From: Serratia oryzae
GTDB taxonomy: Bacteria; Pseudomonadota; Gammaproteobacteria; Enterobacterales; Enterobacteriaceae
Direction: 5' to 3'
Assembly: GCF_001976145.1 (NCBI RefSeq)
Contig: NZ_MOXD01000003.1
Span: 62,001-126,000 of the forward strand
Length of the DNA: 64,000 nucleotides
The position numbers were made by a program, and so were the translations under genes. The notes under the pieces are model-generated. The model made no database searches. It was given only the letters and a program-made list of their open reading frames with translations, and was not told the origin of the DNA. Positions 30,308-39,784 of the stretch are shown here, in pieces; within the stretch, counting starts at the first letter, position 1; every line of letters begins with the position of its first letter.

Positions 30308-30603
30308 AATGGCAAAAATACGGAATGAAATCATCGTTGGCCGCGAAATCCTATTCAATCGTAAAATTCTTCTGTTTTTCTGATCGTGCTCGCAAAAATA
30401 ATTTGGCCTGCTAGCGGTTTTCTCACAGCGCCGCACCACTTTGGGGCATTAAGCGCACTCAATTGAGGCAAACCAGCGCGCACATCAGCAATGACGCGGC
30501 CTGACACATTTTTTACTCACTCGTTACCAGACAAAATAAGCACATTAGCTACACTTTGATTGCGCCAGTTCACGCTTCCCTCCGCCACCTTTGAGGATCC
30601 AGC

Positions 30604-31578
30604 ATGTCTAAAAAAACCTTTGATCCTAGCCAGCCGCTTGCGGAACAGCACACTGCCGCCTTTTTGCAGGCGTTGAATACCCGTGTGAGTAAACCCATGG
30701 AGCATATGAAGCCGAAAGAGGCACGCAAGGTGCTGGAAGCGCTGCAACGCAGCGTCGAGGTGCCGCTGCGTGACGTTGAGATTGAGGAAAAGGTTATCCG
30801 TGTCGCCGGCAACGATCTCCTGCTGCACATCGTGCGCCCGCCCAGAGTGAAGGGGAAATTACCGGCGTTTATGTTCTTCCACGGTGGCGGCTGGGTGCTG
30901 GGTGATTTCCGCACTCATGAGCGGCTGGTGCGCGATCTGGTTTACAGCTCCGGCGCAGTCGCCGTGTTCGTCAACTACGCGCCGTCACCAGAAGCGCACT
31001 ATCCTGGCGCCATTCATCAGGCCTATGCGGCCACCGCCTGGGTGGCGGAGTTTGGCGAGAAAATCAACGTCGACGGCACGCGTCTGGCCGTTGTCGGCAA
31101 CAGCGTTGGCGGCAATATGGCGGCGGTGGTCAGCCTGCTGGCCAAAGAGCAGGCCACACCCGCGTTACGTTGCCAAGTCCTGCTGTGGCCGGTCACCCAT
31201 GCCAGTTTTGATACGGGCTCCTATCATCAATTCGCAGAAGGCCATTTCCTGACGCGCAGTATGATGAAAGGATTCTGGGACCATTACGCCCCTGATAAAG
31301 CCCTGCGCAAGGAGATCCACGCTTCGCCGCTCAATGCCACACTGGAACAACTGAAAGGCCTGCCGCCAGCCCTGATCCAAACGGCAGAGCTGGACGTATT
31401 GCGTGACGAAGGCGAAGCCTATGCCCGCATGCTGAACGCTGCGGGCGTGGAGGTCATTGCCACCCGCTACAACGGCCTGATCCATGATTACGGCCTGCTG
31501 AACCCGCTGGCCCACGTCCCTGCGGTGCATTCCGCCCTCCACCAGGCAGGGCGAGCGCTAAAACATTATTTAACCTGA
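30604..31578 (+). CDS. HSL-type alpha/beta hydrolase (carboxylesterase)
   Basis: This 324-residue serine hydrolase has the oxyanion-hole motif FFHGGGWVLGD, the nucleophile elbow VVGNSVGGNMAA (GNSVG in place of the common GDSAG), an acid in AELDVLRDEGEAY and a His in NGLIHDYGLLN. These mark the hormone-sensitive lipase family, which cleaves short acyl esters. There is no signal peptide, so it is cytoplasmic. GAGG precedes the ATG. Its stop is one base from the stop of the convergent MocR gene. The natural substrate is unknown. Confidence 0.9.
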   Translation: MSKKTFDPSQPLAEQHTAAFLQALNTRVSKPMEHMKPKEARKVLEALQRSVEVPLRDVEIEEKVIRVAGNDLLLHIVRPPRVKGKLPAFMFFHGGGWVLGDFRTHERLVRDLVYSSGAVAVFVNYAPSPEAHYPGAIHQAYAATAWVAEFGEKINVDGTRLAVVGNSVGGNMAAVVSLLAKEQATPALRCQVLLWPVTHASFDTGSYHQFAEGHFLTRSMMKGFWDHYAPDKALRKEIHASPLNATLEQLKGLPPALIQTAELDVLRDEGEAYARMLNAAGVEVIATRYNGLIHDYGLLNPLAHVPAVHSALHQAGRALKHYLT

Positions 31579-31579
31579 C

Positions 31580-32998
31580 TCACCCCACCGGCTCCAGCTC
31601 GCGGATGAGTCTGGCTAAGGTCTTGATCGCCGTTTCAAACTTGTCACACCATTCAAAAGAGGCGTTTAAACGGAAGCAATGGTTGAAATGGTTGCCGGTG
31701 GTAAACATCCGCCCTGGTGCGATACTCACGCCTTCAGCCAATGCCCGCTGATACAACACCATGGCAGACAGTGCCGGATCGAGCTCGAGCCAGAGAAAAT
31801 AGCCACCGTCCGGTTGGCTCACCTTGACGGTGGACGGAAAGTGATGGGCGATCGCCTGACGCATCGCACTCTGACGCTGGGCCAGTAAACGGCGCAGGCG
31901 GCGCAGGTGAGTATCGTAACCACCGTGCAGCAGATAATCGGCAATCGCCATCTGGGTCGGCACGCTGGTGGATACGGTACTCATCAGTTGCAAACGCTGG
32001 ATCTGCTGGGCATAACGCCCTGCGGCCACCCAGCCCACGCGGAACCCCGGTGCCAGACATTTGGAAAACGACGAGCAGTGCAGGATCTGCCCACCGCTGT
32101 CCAGCGCCTTGGCGGGCAGTGGTTGTTCGGCGCTGAAATACAGTTCGCCGTACACGTCATCTTCAATCAATGAGATCTGGCGCTCGCGCAGCAACGTCAC
32201 CAGCCGCTGTTTGTTCTCCTGCGGCATGGTGGCACCCTGCGGGTTCTGAAAGTGAGTCATCAGCCAGCAGGCTTTGATCGGATACTGTTCCAGCGCGTGC
32301 TGCAACGCATCCAGATCGATACCGTCCTGCGGATGGGTGGCAATCGCCACCGCCTTCAGCCGCAGGCGTTCCAATGCCTGCAACGCGCCGTAAAATGCCG
32401 GGGATTCGATCGCCACATAGTCGCCCGGTTGCGTCACCGCCTGCAGGCTGAGGCTCAATGACTCCATGGCACCGGCAGTGATCACAATCTCGTCCGGAGC
32501 CACCTGCATCCCGCTCAACGCATAACGCTGGGCAATGTGACGGCGCAAGGCATCATTGCCCGGCGGTAGGTTGGCCAGCGAACTGTGCGGGGTGAATTTA
32601 CGCGCCACGCTGCTCAGCGCTCGCGCCAGCTTCGGTTGCATAAACAGCGTGGCATCAGGAAAAGCGGAACCAAAAGGCACAATGTCCGGATCTTTACACG
32701 CCTGCAACACTTCAAAAATAAAGGCGTTGATATCCACCTGTTCACTTAGCAGCAATTTTTCCTTGCGCATCGGTTGTGGCAAGGGCTGCGGACGAGCAGC
32801 AACGTAATAGCCAGACTGTGGCCGGGCGACAATCCAACCCTGACTCTCCAACAGTTGGTACGACTGCACCACCGTCATCAGGCTCAATCCTGCGCGTTTG
32901 CCGCTTTCACGCAGCGAGGGCAGTTTGTCACCGGCACGCCACACGCGATTCTGAATTTGCTCGCGGATCTGCTGAGCAAGCAGTTCGTATCTGGTCAT
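31580..32998 (-). CDS. MocR/PdxR-type GntR regulator with aminotransferase domain
   Basis: This 472-residue regulator has an N-terminal GntR winged helix (about 1-70; LPSLRESGKRAGLSLMTVVQ) and a C-terminal fold-type I PLP domain. The PLP lysine is in HCSSFSKCLAPGFRVGW. MocR proteins bind PLP or amino compounds and control nearby genes. The start at 32998 (MTRYELLAQQIREQ) is chosen over an upstream in-frame ATG because it matches the start of the GntR fold. It is divergent from cioAB, so that operon or the esterase gene are candidate targets. Confidence 0.92.
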   Translation of the reverse strand: MTRYELLAQQIREQIQNRVWRAGDKLPSLRESGKRAGLSLMTVVQSYQLLESQGWIVARPQSGYYVAARPQPLPQPMRKEKLLLSEQVDINAFIFEVLQACKDPDIVPFGSAFPDATLFMQPKLARALSSVARKFTPHSSLANLPPGNDALRRHIAQRYALSGMQVAPDEIVITAGAMESLSLSLQAVTQPGDYVAIESPAFYGALQALERLRLKAVAIATHPQDGIDLDALQHALEQYPIKACWLMTHFQNPQGATMPQENKQRLVTLLRERQISLIEDDVYGELYFSAEQPLPAKALDSGGQILHCSSFSKCLAPGFRVGWVAAGRYAQQIQRLQLMSTVSTSVPTQMAIADYLLHGGYDTHLRRLRRLLAQRQSAMRQAIAHHFPSTVKVSQPDGGYFLWLELDPALSAMVLYQRALAEGVSIAPGRMFTTGNHFNHCFRLNASFEWCDKFETAIKTLARLIRELEPVG

Positions 32999-33143
32999 TC
33001 GCACCCAACTGTTATAGGTAAATATAAAATAATTGTCACTATTATAGCTACTGTACTCCATGCTCTACTGAATACCAAGGGTTGGTTTGGAAAATTAGAG
33101 CTATACTTGAGGGGTCAATTTATGTACAGCAGCAGGAGGCGTC

Positions 33144-34544
33144 ATGTTAGGCTTTGACGCGTTGGAATTAGCACGTATTCAGTTCGCCTTCACCGTATCC
33201 TTTCACATCATTTTTCCGGCCATCACCATCGGTCTGGCCAGTTATCTCGTAGTGCTGGAGGGGTTATGGTTAAAGAGCGGCGATCGTACCTATCGCGATC
33301 TGTATCATTTCTGGTCAAAAATCTTTGCCGTTAACTTCGGCATGGGGGTGGTTTCCGGCCTGGTGATGGCCTATCAATTTGGTACCAACTGGAGCTTTTT
33401 TTCTGAATTTGCTGGCAGCATTACCGGCCCGTTGCTCACCTATGAAGTGCTGACCGCCTTTTTCCTTGAAGCCGGTTTTCTGGGGGTGATGCTGTTTGGC
33501 TGGAACCGCGTCGGCCCTGGGTTGCACTTCTTTGCCACCTGCATGGTGGCACTCGGCACGCTGATTTCCACCTTCTGGATCCTGGCTTCCAACAGTTGGA
33601 TGCAAACCCCACAAGGGCATGAAATCATCAACGGTGTGGTGGTGCCGGTTGACTGGCTGAAGGTGATCTTCAACCCGTCGTTCCCTTACCGCCTGCTGCA
33701 CACAACCACGGCGGCGTTCCTCTCCTCGGCCTTCTTTGTTGCGGCTTCCGCCGCCTGGCATCTGCTGCGCGGGCGTGACACCCCGGCTATGCGCAAAATG
33801 CTGTCGATGGCCATGTGGATGGCGCTGATCGTAGCTCCGATCCAGGCAGTCATCGGTGATGCCCACGGCTTGAATACGCTAAAGTATCAGCCAGCAAAAA
33901 TCGCGGCGATGGAAGGCCACTGGGAAAACCGCCCAGGCGAAGCCACGCCGCTGATCCTGTTCGGTTGGCCAGATATGCAGCGTGAAGAAACGCGTTTTAA
34001 GCTGGAAGTTCCTTACCTTGGCAGCCTGATTCTGACCCACAGCCTGACCGAGCAGGTACCGGCCTTGAAATCCTTCCCGCCGGAAGATCGCCCCAACGCC
34101 ACCGTGGTGTTCTGGTCATTTCGCATTATGGTGGCACTGGGCGTGCTGATGATCCTGGCAGGCGTCTGGAGCCTGTGGCTGCGCTGGCGCGGTAGGCTCT
34201 ATCACTCCAGGCCCTTCCTGCACTTTATTCTCTGGATGGGACCATCCGGCATATTGGCCCTACTGGCAGGCTGGTTTACCACAGAGATTGGCCGCCAGCC
34301 CTGGGTCGTCTATGGCTTGCTGCGCACCAAAGACGCCGTCTCTGCCCACGGTGAACTGCAGATGAGCATCAGCCTGCTGGCCTTTATCGTCGTCTACTGT
34401 TCGGTGTTTGGTGTCGGTTACTCCTATATGATGCGCCTGATCCGCAAAGGCCCGCAGGAACACGAGGGTGACGAAACCAACAGCAACGGCACGCCGTCTC
34501 GTCCGCTGTCGGCGGTTAAAGAAACCTTGGACGACAGGAGCTGA
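33144..34544 (+). CDS. cioA: Cyanide-insensitive quinol oxidase subunit I (CioA/CydA-like)
   Basis: This 466-residue nine-helix membrane protein of the cytochrome bd family oxidises ubiquinol and reduces O2 without pumping protons. Heme ligands are recognisable: His near 21 in FTVSFHIIFPAITIG, His near 188 in YRLLHTTTAAFLSS, and Met in FWSFRIMVALGV. The Q-loop is short, with GRP replaced by the CIO pattern DMQREETRF, so it belongs to the cyanide-insensitive subgroup and not classical CydA. GGAGG lies just before the ATG. It is co-transcribed with cioB, 2 bases downstream. Confidence 0.93.
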   Translation: MLGFDALELARIQFAFTVSFHIIFPAITIGLASYLVVLEGLWLKSGDRTYRDLYHFWSKIFAVNFGMGVVSGLVMAYQFGTNWSFFSEFAGSITGPLLTYEVLTAFFLEAGFLGVMLFGWNRVGPGLHFFATCMVALGTLISTFWILASNSWMQTPQGHEIINGVVVPVDWLKVIFNPSFPYRLLHTTTAAFLSSAFFVAASAAWHLLRGRDTPAMRKMLSMAMWMALIVAPIQAVIGDAHGLNTLKYQPAKIAAMEGHWENRPGEATPLILFGWPDMQREETRFKLEVPYLGSLILTHSLTEQVPALKSFPPEDRPNATVVFWSFRIMVALGVLMILAGVWSLWLRWRGRLYHSRPFLHFILWMGPSGILALLAGWFTTEIGRQPWVVYGLLRTKDAVSAHGELQMSISLLAFIVVYCSVFGVGYSYMMRLIRKGPQEHEGDETNSNGTPSRPLSAVKETLDDRS

Positions 34545-34546
34545 AC

Positions 34547-35554
34547 ATGGGTATCGATCTTCCACTGATCTGGTTTGTGATTATCGTGTTCAGCACCATG
34601 ATGTACGTGGTGATGGACGGTTTTGATTTAGGTATCGGCATTCTGTTCCCCTGGGTGAAAAACAGCCGCGATCGCGATGTGATGATGAACACCGTGGCCC
34701 CAGTTTGGGATGGTAATGAAACCTGGCTGGTGCTCGGCGGTGCAGCGCTGTATGGCGCTTTTCCGCTTGCCTATGCGGTGATCCTCGAAGCGTTGGCTAT
34801 TCCGCTCACGCTGATGCTGTTTGGCCTGATTTTCCGAGGGGTCGCCTTTGAGTTCCGTTTCAAGGCAAAACCGGAACAACGCCATATCTGGGACAAAGCC
34901 TTTATTGGCGGATCGATTTTCGCCACCTTTAGCCAAGGGGTGGTAGTGGGAGCGATCCTCAACGGCTTTCCGGTGGAAGGCCGTGCCTATGCGGGTGGCG
35001 CGCTCGACTGGCTGACGCCGTTTGCGCTGTTCTGCGGGCTGGGGCTGGTAGTGACCTATGCTTTGCTGGGCTGTACCTGGCTGGTGATGAAAACGGCGGG
35101 CGATCTGCAAGCACGCATGTACCGTCTGGCGACTCCGCTGTTAATCATTCTGCTACTGGTGCTGTTAGTGGTCAGCCTGTGGACCCCTATCGCACATCAT
35201 GCTATTGCGATACGCTGGTTCAGCCTGCCAAACCTGTTCTGGCTACTGCCAGTGCCGCTGCTGGTGTTGCTCAGCGCCTGGGGTATCTGGCATGGCGTGC
35301 GTCACGGTGCCCATTATTCGCCCTTCTTACTGACGTTACTGTTGGTGTTTCTCGGCTTGAGCGGCCTGGGAATCAGCATCTGGCCGCTGCTGATACCGCC
35401 ATCCATCACGCTGTGGCAGGCCGCCGCTCCGCCACAGAGCCTAGGCTTTATGTTGGTTGGCGCGCTGTTCATTATCCCGATCATCCTGGTTTATACCTTC
35501 TGGAGCTATTACGTATTCCGCGGCAAAGTCAGCCATGAAGATGGGTATCATTGA
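34547..35554 (+). CDS. cioB: Cyanide-insensitive quinol oxidase subunit II
   Basis: This 335-residue partner of CioA has eight or nine helices. Family motifs are IWFVIIVFSTMMYVVMDGFD, APVWDGNETWLVLGGAALYG and RGVAFEFRFKA. It contains no heme ligands in known structures but is needed for assembly. Two bases separate it from cioA, and a small membrane gene follows after two bases. Confidence 0.94.
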   Translation: MGIDLPLIWFVIIVFSTMMYVVMDGFDLGIGILFPWVKNSRDRDVMMNTVAPVWDGNETWLVLGGAALYGAFPLAYAVILEALAIPLTLMLFGLIFRGVAFEFRFKAKPEQRHIWDKAFIGGSIFATFSQGVVVGAILNGFPVEGRAYAGGALDWLTPFALFCGLGLVVTYALLGCTWLVMKTAGDLQARMYRLATPLLIILLLVLLVVSLWTPIAHHAIAIRWFSLPNLFWLLPVPLLVLLSAWGIWHGVRHGAHYSPFLLTLLLVFLGLSGLGISIWPLLIPPSITLWQAAAPPQSLGFMLVGALFIIPIILVYTFWSYYVFRGKVSHEDGYH

Positions 35555-35556
35555 TC

Positions 35557-35703
35557 ATGAAAAAGACGATGGAGTCTAAAACGCCTTGGTGGCGACGCCT
35601 AGGCTGGCTGGTGATTATCTGGAGTGCCAGCGTACTGGGGCTGTTTCTGGTTGCAACGCTGTTTCGCCTGTTGATGGGCATGGCAGGGATGAAAACGCAC
35701 TAA
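35557..35703 (+). CDS. DUF2474 small membrane protein of the CIO oxidase
   Basis: This 48-residue single-helix protein reads MKKTMESKTPWWRRLGWLVI at its start and ends LLMGMAGMKTH. The W-RRLGWLV-IW pattern followed by a hydrophobic helix is that of DUF2474, often encoded right after cioB. It is a probable counterpart of CydX, which stabilises cytochrome bd. An alternative ATG 12 bases in (MESKTPWW) is possible. Confidence 0.85.
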   Translation: MKKTMESKTPWWRRLGWLVIIWSASVLGLFLVATLFRLLMGMAGMKTH

Positions 35704-35730
35704 ATCTGGCGGCTCTAGGGAGCCGCTACC

Positions 35731-36750
35731 TCAGCCCTTCTTTTCCAGAACGCCCTGCTGCTTTAGCCACTGCCCTGTTTGCTCAATCCCCTGCTCCATA
35801 CTGTACAGTGGCCGATAACCCAGTTCCTCAATCGCTCGTGTGTTATCCAGCGTCATATCGAAATGGATAGATGCCACGCCGTGGCGTGTCAGAAACGGCT
35901 CTTTGCCAGTGATAAACGCCAACATTTCCATTGCGCATGCTAATGACAGCAACAGCCGGTAAGGCACTACCTGCAAGCGATATTGCCAACCGAGTTGTTC
36001 AATGAGTAATTGGTGCAGCACATCCGCCAACGGCTGCGGTTGTTGATTAGTGATGTTGTAAATACTGCCGGAGGTTAAATGCTCCTTACGGCTGGCCAGA
36101 TCGAGCGCATGCACCACGTTGAGCACAAAGGTCAGATCCAGGCACACCTTGCCGCCCTCAGGCAGGCGCAGCACCCCCTTGTTACGCCGCAGTTGAGCCA
36201 GGATCCTCGGCACATTCATCCGATCATATGGCCCAAACAGGCCACGAGGCCGCAGGATAAGATAGGTGGTTTGCGGGTAAAGATGCAGCAACGCTGCGAT
36301 ACTCTGCTCGGCGGCAAACTTGCTGGCGGCATAATGGTTGACAAAGCTATCCGCAAACTCACTTTCCGCAATATTGTGTTGGTGCTGAAAATCAAAATAG
36401 ACCGCAGACGTTGAAATATAAATGAACCGCCGCACGCCGCAACGCCCGGCCACGTGAGCCAGTTTATCCGTCACGTAGGTATTGACCTGATAAAACTCTG
36501 AGCGTCTTCCCCAAGAGGAATATTTAGCCGCACAGTGCCAGACCACCTCACAACCCACCATCAGTTGCTCGCACTGCTCCACGCCCGCACGGGTCAGATC
36601 CAGCGCAGTGAACTTTGCGCCCAACGCCACCAGCGCCAGTCCGACGGCCTCATCACGCCCAGTGGCATGTACCTGATGCCCGGCTGCCAGTAACCACTCA
36701 ACAGCGTTGCGCCCCAGCCCACTGGTTGCGCCTGTCACCAGCACCCTCAT
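35731..36750 (-). CDS. NAD-dependent epimerase/3-beta-hydroxysteroid dehydrogenase-type SDR
   Basis: This 339-residue extended short-chain dehydrogenase has the Rossmann motif VTGATSGLGRNAVEWLL at the N-terminus and the catalytic NHYAASKFAAEQ (YxxxK) near residue 140. STSAVYFD supplies the catalytic Ser/Thr. Similarity is to OleD-like and sterol dehydrogenase-like members, but no partner genes of an olefin pathway are present. It converges on the cioAB operon. The substrate is unknown. Confidence 0.85.
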   Translation of the reverse strand: MRVLVTGATSGLGRNAVEWLLAAGHQVHATGRDEAVGLALVALGAKFTALDLTRAGVEQCEQLMVGCEVVWHCAAKYSSWGRRSEFYQVNTYVTDKLAHVAGRCGVRRFIYISTSAVYFDFQHQHNIAESEFADSFVNHYAASKFAAEQSIAALLHLYPQTTYLILRPRGLFGPYDRMNVPRILAQLRRNKGVLRLPEGGKVCLDLTFVLNVVHALDLASRKEHLTSGSIYNITNQQPQPLADVLHQLLIEQLGWQYRLQVVPYRLLLSLACAMEMLAFITGKEPFLTRHGVASIHFDMTLDNTRAIEELGYRPLYSMEQGIEQTGQWLKQQGVLEKKG

Positions 36751-37348
36751 GGCAGGCTCATCGGAATAGCAAACAGCAACGTCGACGATACAGCATGAGG
36801 TAGCGAGAATGCCGCTCTAGGGGCAAAAAATGTCAGCGGAAATGCGATATCAGGAAGAATTTCAGTCGTCATTTTAGGTATTCAGTCTGCTTATCCATAA
36901 TTCGGCCCAGCAAAAATCAAGCGCTATTAATTAATAATTAACAGGCTAATTTTTGCCAACCTATTGATTAAAATCAGAATAATAAAAACCTTGAAAGTAT
37001 TTATTACTGATTGATTCCGTTCATTTAACTAATACGGCAAACAATGCCTTTTACGAACGCGCAACAGCGTAAATCAACGACGAAAAGAGATCCATAGGAA
37101 TACACTAAGTTAGTTCCTAGCCGAAGGAACAGACACGTAGCGGGCCCCACAATTTACAGGGGCAATAATTGGCGGCTCCGATGAAAAAAAGGTGAAAAAA
37201 CATTAACAAGATAGGAAGGTTTTTTCTTATCAATGTCGCGGTTACCGATTGTTGCGATTAACCGATGTCATTGTGATCGCAAAAAAACTGGGGGCCTGGG
37301 GCAACTTCGCGCCCAACATTACGCTCCGCATAATAAACATGGCAAATA
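36751..37348. other. Intergenic region between cbl and the epimerase gene
   Basis: AT-rich, 598 bases, with no gene or repeat recognised. It must hold the epimerase promoter (near its upstream end) and the cbl 3' end. A T-run at 37221-37226 is not tied to a clear hairpin. Confidence 0.5.
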
Positions 37349-38302
37349 TCAAATCTGATAATCGATCACCTGTTCCAGGTGAGCCGAAAAAACTTTCTCT
37401 TTGATTTCCGTCAGAGAAAGCGTGGGGTTACAGAGCTGGATAAATTTCCACATATAGTTACGTTGTAACTGACTACTTTTCAGCCCCAGCCAGACGGTAT
37501 TGCTATCAAACAGATGTTCCGCATTAAGGCAAACCAGGCCACGGTCGCGCTCTTTTTCAAAAGAGATGTCGGCTAACACCCCCACACCCAATCCCAGTTC
37601 AACGTAGGTTTTTATTACGTCGGAATCCTGTGCACTCAGAGCAATATCTGGCGTTAACCCTGCGGCCTTAAAAGCGGCGTCTAACCGCGAACGCCCGGTG
37701 ATCCCCTGGCGGTAGGTAATCAACGGCAAGGTGCTCAACATCTCCAGCGTTACCTGCGGTTGACGCGTCAATTCATGCCCTTCCGGCACCAGAATAGCAT
37801 GGTGCCAGCGGTAATAAGGAAAAGCCGCCAGCGACTCATCATTCATCAGGCGTTCGCTGGCGATGCCGATATCAGCCTCGCCGGAAGCCAGCATCGACAC
37901 GATCTCTTCTGGGCTACCCTGATTGAGAACCACCCGCACACGCGGATACAGCGCTCGAAACTCTTTAATGACTCCCGGCAGGCTATAGCATGCCTGAGTG
38001 TGGGTCGTGGCAATGTGCAATTGGCCAGCGTCATTGTTGCTGAATACATTCGCCAGGCGGCGAATATTGTTGGCATCGTTTAGGATTCGTTCAGCGACAA
38101 TCAATAGTTCTTTACCGGGCTCCGTCATGCCTAATAATCGTTTACCACGGCGGATAAATATCTCGATGCCCAGCTCTTCTTCCAGTTCACGAATATGGCG
38201 GCTAACTCCCGATTGGGACGTAAATAGCGTATTAGCAACCTCCGTCAGGTTGTAGTTGCAACGTGCTGACTCACGGATAATTTTTAATTGCTGAAAGTTC
38301 AT
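37349..38302 (-). CDS. cbl: LysR-type regulator Cbl (sulfur-source control)
   Basis: This 317-residue LysR regulator has an N-terminal winged HTH (NFQQLKIIRESARCNYNLTE, then FTSQSGVSRHIRELEEELG). Its effector domain includes ATTHTQACYSLPGVIKEFR and ITYRQGITGRSRLDAAF. The C-terminus ends IDYQI exactly as E. coli Cbl. Cbl is a CysB paralogue that activates sulfonate-utilisation genes (tau, ssu) under sulfate limitation and senses adenosine phosphosulfate. No ssu or tau gene lies in this window. Confidence 0.93.
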   Translation of the reverse strand: MNFQQLKIIRESARCNYNLTEVANTLFTSQSGVSRHIRELEEELGIEIFIRRGKRLLGMTEPGKELLIVAERILNDANNIRRLANVFSNNDAGQLHIATTHTQACYSLPGVIKEFRALYPRVRVVLNQGSPEEIVSMLASGEADIGIASERLMNDESLAAFPYYRWHHAILVPEGHELTRQPQVTLEMLSTLPLITYRQGITGRSRLDAAFKAAGLTPDIALSAQDSDVIKTYVELGLGVGVLADISFEKERDRGLVCLNAEHLFDSNTVWLGLKSSQLQRNYMWKFIQLCNPTLSLTEIKEKVFSAHLEQVIDYQI

Positions 38303-38562
38303 CCAATGTTCTCTTTGAACCTATATAGTTAACAATATTGATACGGATTCTGCCGAGAAGGAACAAATAAGAAATAATCTTTACTTATATCTTTTAATGC
38401 TAAATACTTTTTTTCATTGCTGACTCACCCTCATGATTTAACAAAGACAAGGACAATGTTTTTATAATCAATAAGATGTATAACCATTATAAATGGGGTG
38501 ATTTAGATGCTATGCTGAACCAGGTTATTAAATAGAGAGATTCGTTATATCAGCGATCAGAT
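38303..38562. other. cbl promoter region
   Basis: AT-rich leader upstream of cbl with no gene seen; ends at the chaC terminator. Confidence 0.5.
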
Positions 38563-38596
38563 AAAAACGAGCATGGTACCCACGAGGGTGCCATGC
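38563..38596 (-). terminator. chaC intrinsic terminator
   Basis: On the minus strand, GCATGGCACCC-tcgt-GGGTACCATGC is followed by TCGTTTTTATC. It lies just after the chaC stop. Confidence 0.85.
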
Positions 38597-38608
38597 GACA
38601 GAGCCAGA

Positions 38609-39304
38609 CTAAGCCGTTGCTTCACTCCCGGCCGAGCCAGAGCCGTTCTGTTGTAACCACTGCCGCACCATGTTGACCAAGTCACCGATACAGTCATCCT
38701 TCATGCCGTAGTTTTTTAACTCATTATCCAAGGCGAACAGGTATTGCGCATTGGTGCCCAACGGGCCGCTGGCGCTGGCAATCAGCGGTGCAATCACCTG
38801 ATGGCGGGTATCTTCCTCAAACAATGGGTGCTGCGGGTTCATCACGAATACCAACGCTGTCACCATTCTGCCATCGTCCAGCGTCAGGTCGCACCAGGTT
38901 GGCAGGTAGCAACCGGTGATCATCTCGCGTTTCCACAGCAACTCCAACTCTTCGCGCAGCGTCTCTTCCGGTAACCGGAACGCCAGGCCAGCGGTTTGCC
39001 CGCCTTCGCTCAGCGCCAGCATACGCCCTGGCTGATGCAGAGTGCCGCGCCCGGCGGTCAGCCGCAGGCAAAAAGCACGATGCCACCCTTGCAGAGTAGC
39101 AGGTTTGACCTCTTCAGATTCAAATACCGGGTTCCACATTAATGAACCGTAGCCAAATATCCACACCGGGCTATTGTCTGGCCGACGCGACAACGTGCAT
39201 GCCAACGATGCCATACGCTGTTCTGGTGTCAGTAACAGCGACTCTTCAATTGTGCCGAATGCCGTCTTGCAATCTGCCTTTTGTAGAAAATCTCGTGTTA
39301 ACAC
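38609..39304 (-). CDS. chaC: Glutathione-specific gamma-glutamylcyclotransferase ChaC
   Basis: This 231-residue enzyme cleaves glutathione to 5-oxoproline and Cys-Gly. The substrate-binding motif WIFGYGSLMWNP and the catalytic Glu in LLWKREMITGCYLP are present, as is GTNAQYLFALDNEL. The start is GTG (LTRDFLQKADCKTAFG follows), matching E. coli ChaC. In E. coli it is next to chaB and divergent chaA. Here chaA lies 1.7 kb away with the siderophore gene between, and no chaB was seen. Confidence 0.94.
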   Translation of the reverse strand: MLTRDFLQKADCKTAFGTIEESLLLTPEQRMASLACTLSRRPDNSPVWIFGYGSLMWNPVFESEEVKPATLQGWHRAFCLRLTAGRGTLHQPGRMLALSEGGQTAGLAFRLPEETLREELELLWKREMITGCYLPTWCDLTLDDGRMVTALVFVMNPQHPLFEEDTRHQVIAPLIASASGPLGTNAQYLFALDNELKNYGMKDDCIGDLVNMVRQWLQQNGSGSAGSEATA

Positions 39305-39351
39305 CTAATACAACCCCCTAGGAGTAGGATTGCCCTAATCCCATTTGCCAC

Positions 39352-39478
39352 TATACCCGTCATACTTCAAGTTGCTTGGGTGTTGGCTGCCTTCGTTCAC
39401 CCCAGTCACTTACTTGAGTAAGCTCCTGGGGCTTCACTCCGTTGCCGCCTACAAGCAACTCGAATTATTTTGGGTATA
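39352..39478. repeat. Palindromic intergenic repeat, full-length copy
   Basis: This 127-bp element is bounded by TATACCCGTCATACTTCAAG and GCAACTCGAATTATTTTGGG + TATA. It contains inner inverted segments (TTGCTTGGGTGTTGGCTGCC and CTCCGTTGCCGCCTACAAG). It best represents the family and also occurs at 13557, 21892 and 47797. Confidence 0.85.
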
Positions 39479-39715
39479 CATCTTTGAAATTGAGTTTGCG
39501 GGATTTATTAATTTAATAACCCCGCTGTTATATTAATAACCTTATTCGGTTCTGGCAGCGTAATCAAGTTTACCGGCAGATTTAGTGTGAAAAAGTATTT
39601 ATCTGTAACAGCGATAATATGAGTCAGCGTATTTTTTACCTCTGTATTTCTCCCTCAAACATTTTCTTAACCGAGGCTGCGCATAAAACACCCTCTTAAC
39701 TGACGGGTTTTACCC
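39479..39715. other. Intergenic region upstream of the siderophore-interacting gene
   Basis: AT-rich, no gene seen; leads into the Fur-boxed promoter. Confidence 0.5.
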
Positions 39716-39721
39716 ATGAAA

Positions 39722-39740
39722 TTAAACGATTCTCATTATC
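39722..39740. promoter_or_regulatory. Fur box of the siderophore-interacting protein gene
   Basis: TTAAACGATTCTCATTATC matches the 19-bp Fur consensus at 13 positions, best in its right half, and lies 44 bases before the GTG start. An in-frame ATG at 39716 overlaps this site and is therefore not the likely start. Confidence 0.65.
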
Positions 39741-39784
39741 ATATGGCATGGTATACTCGGCGCAGAATGATAAAGGAGAACACC

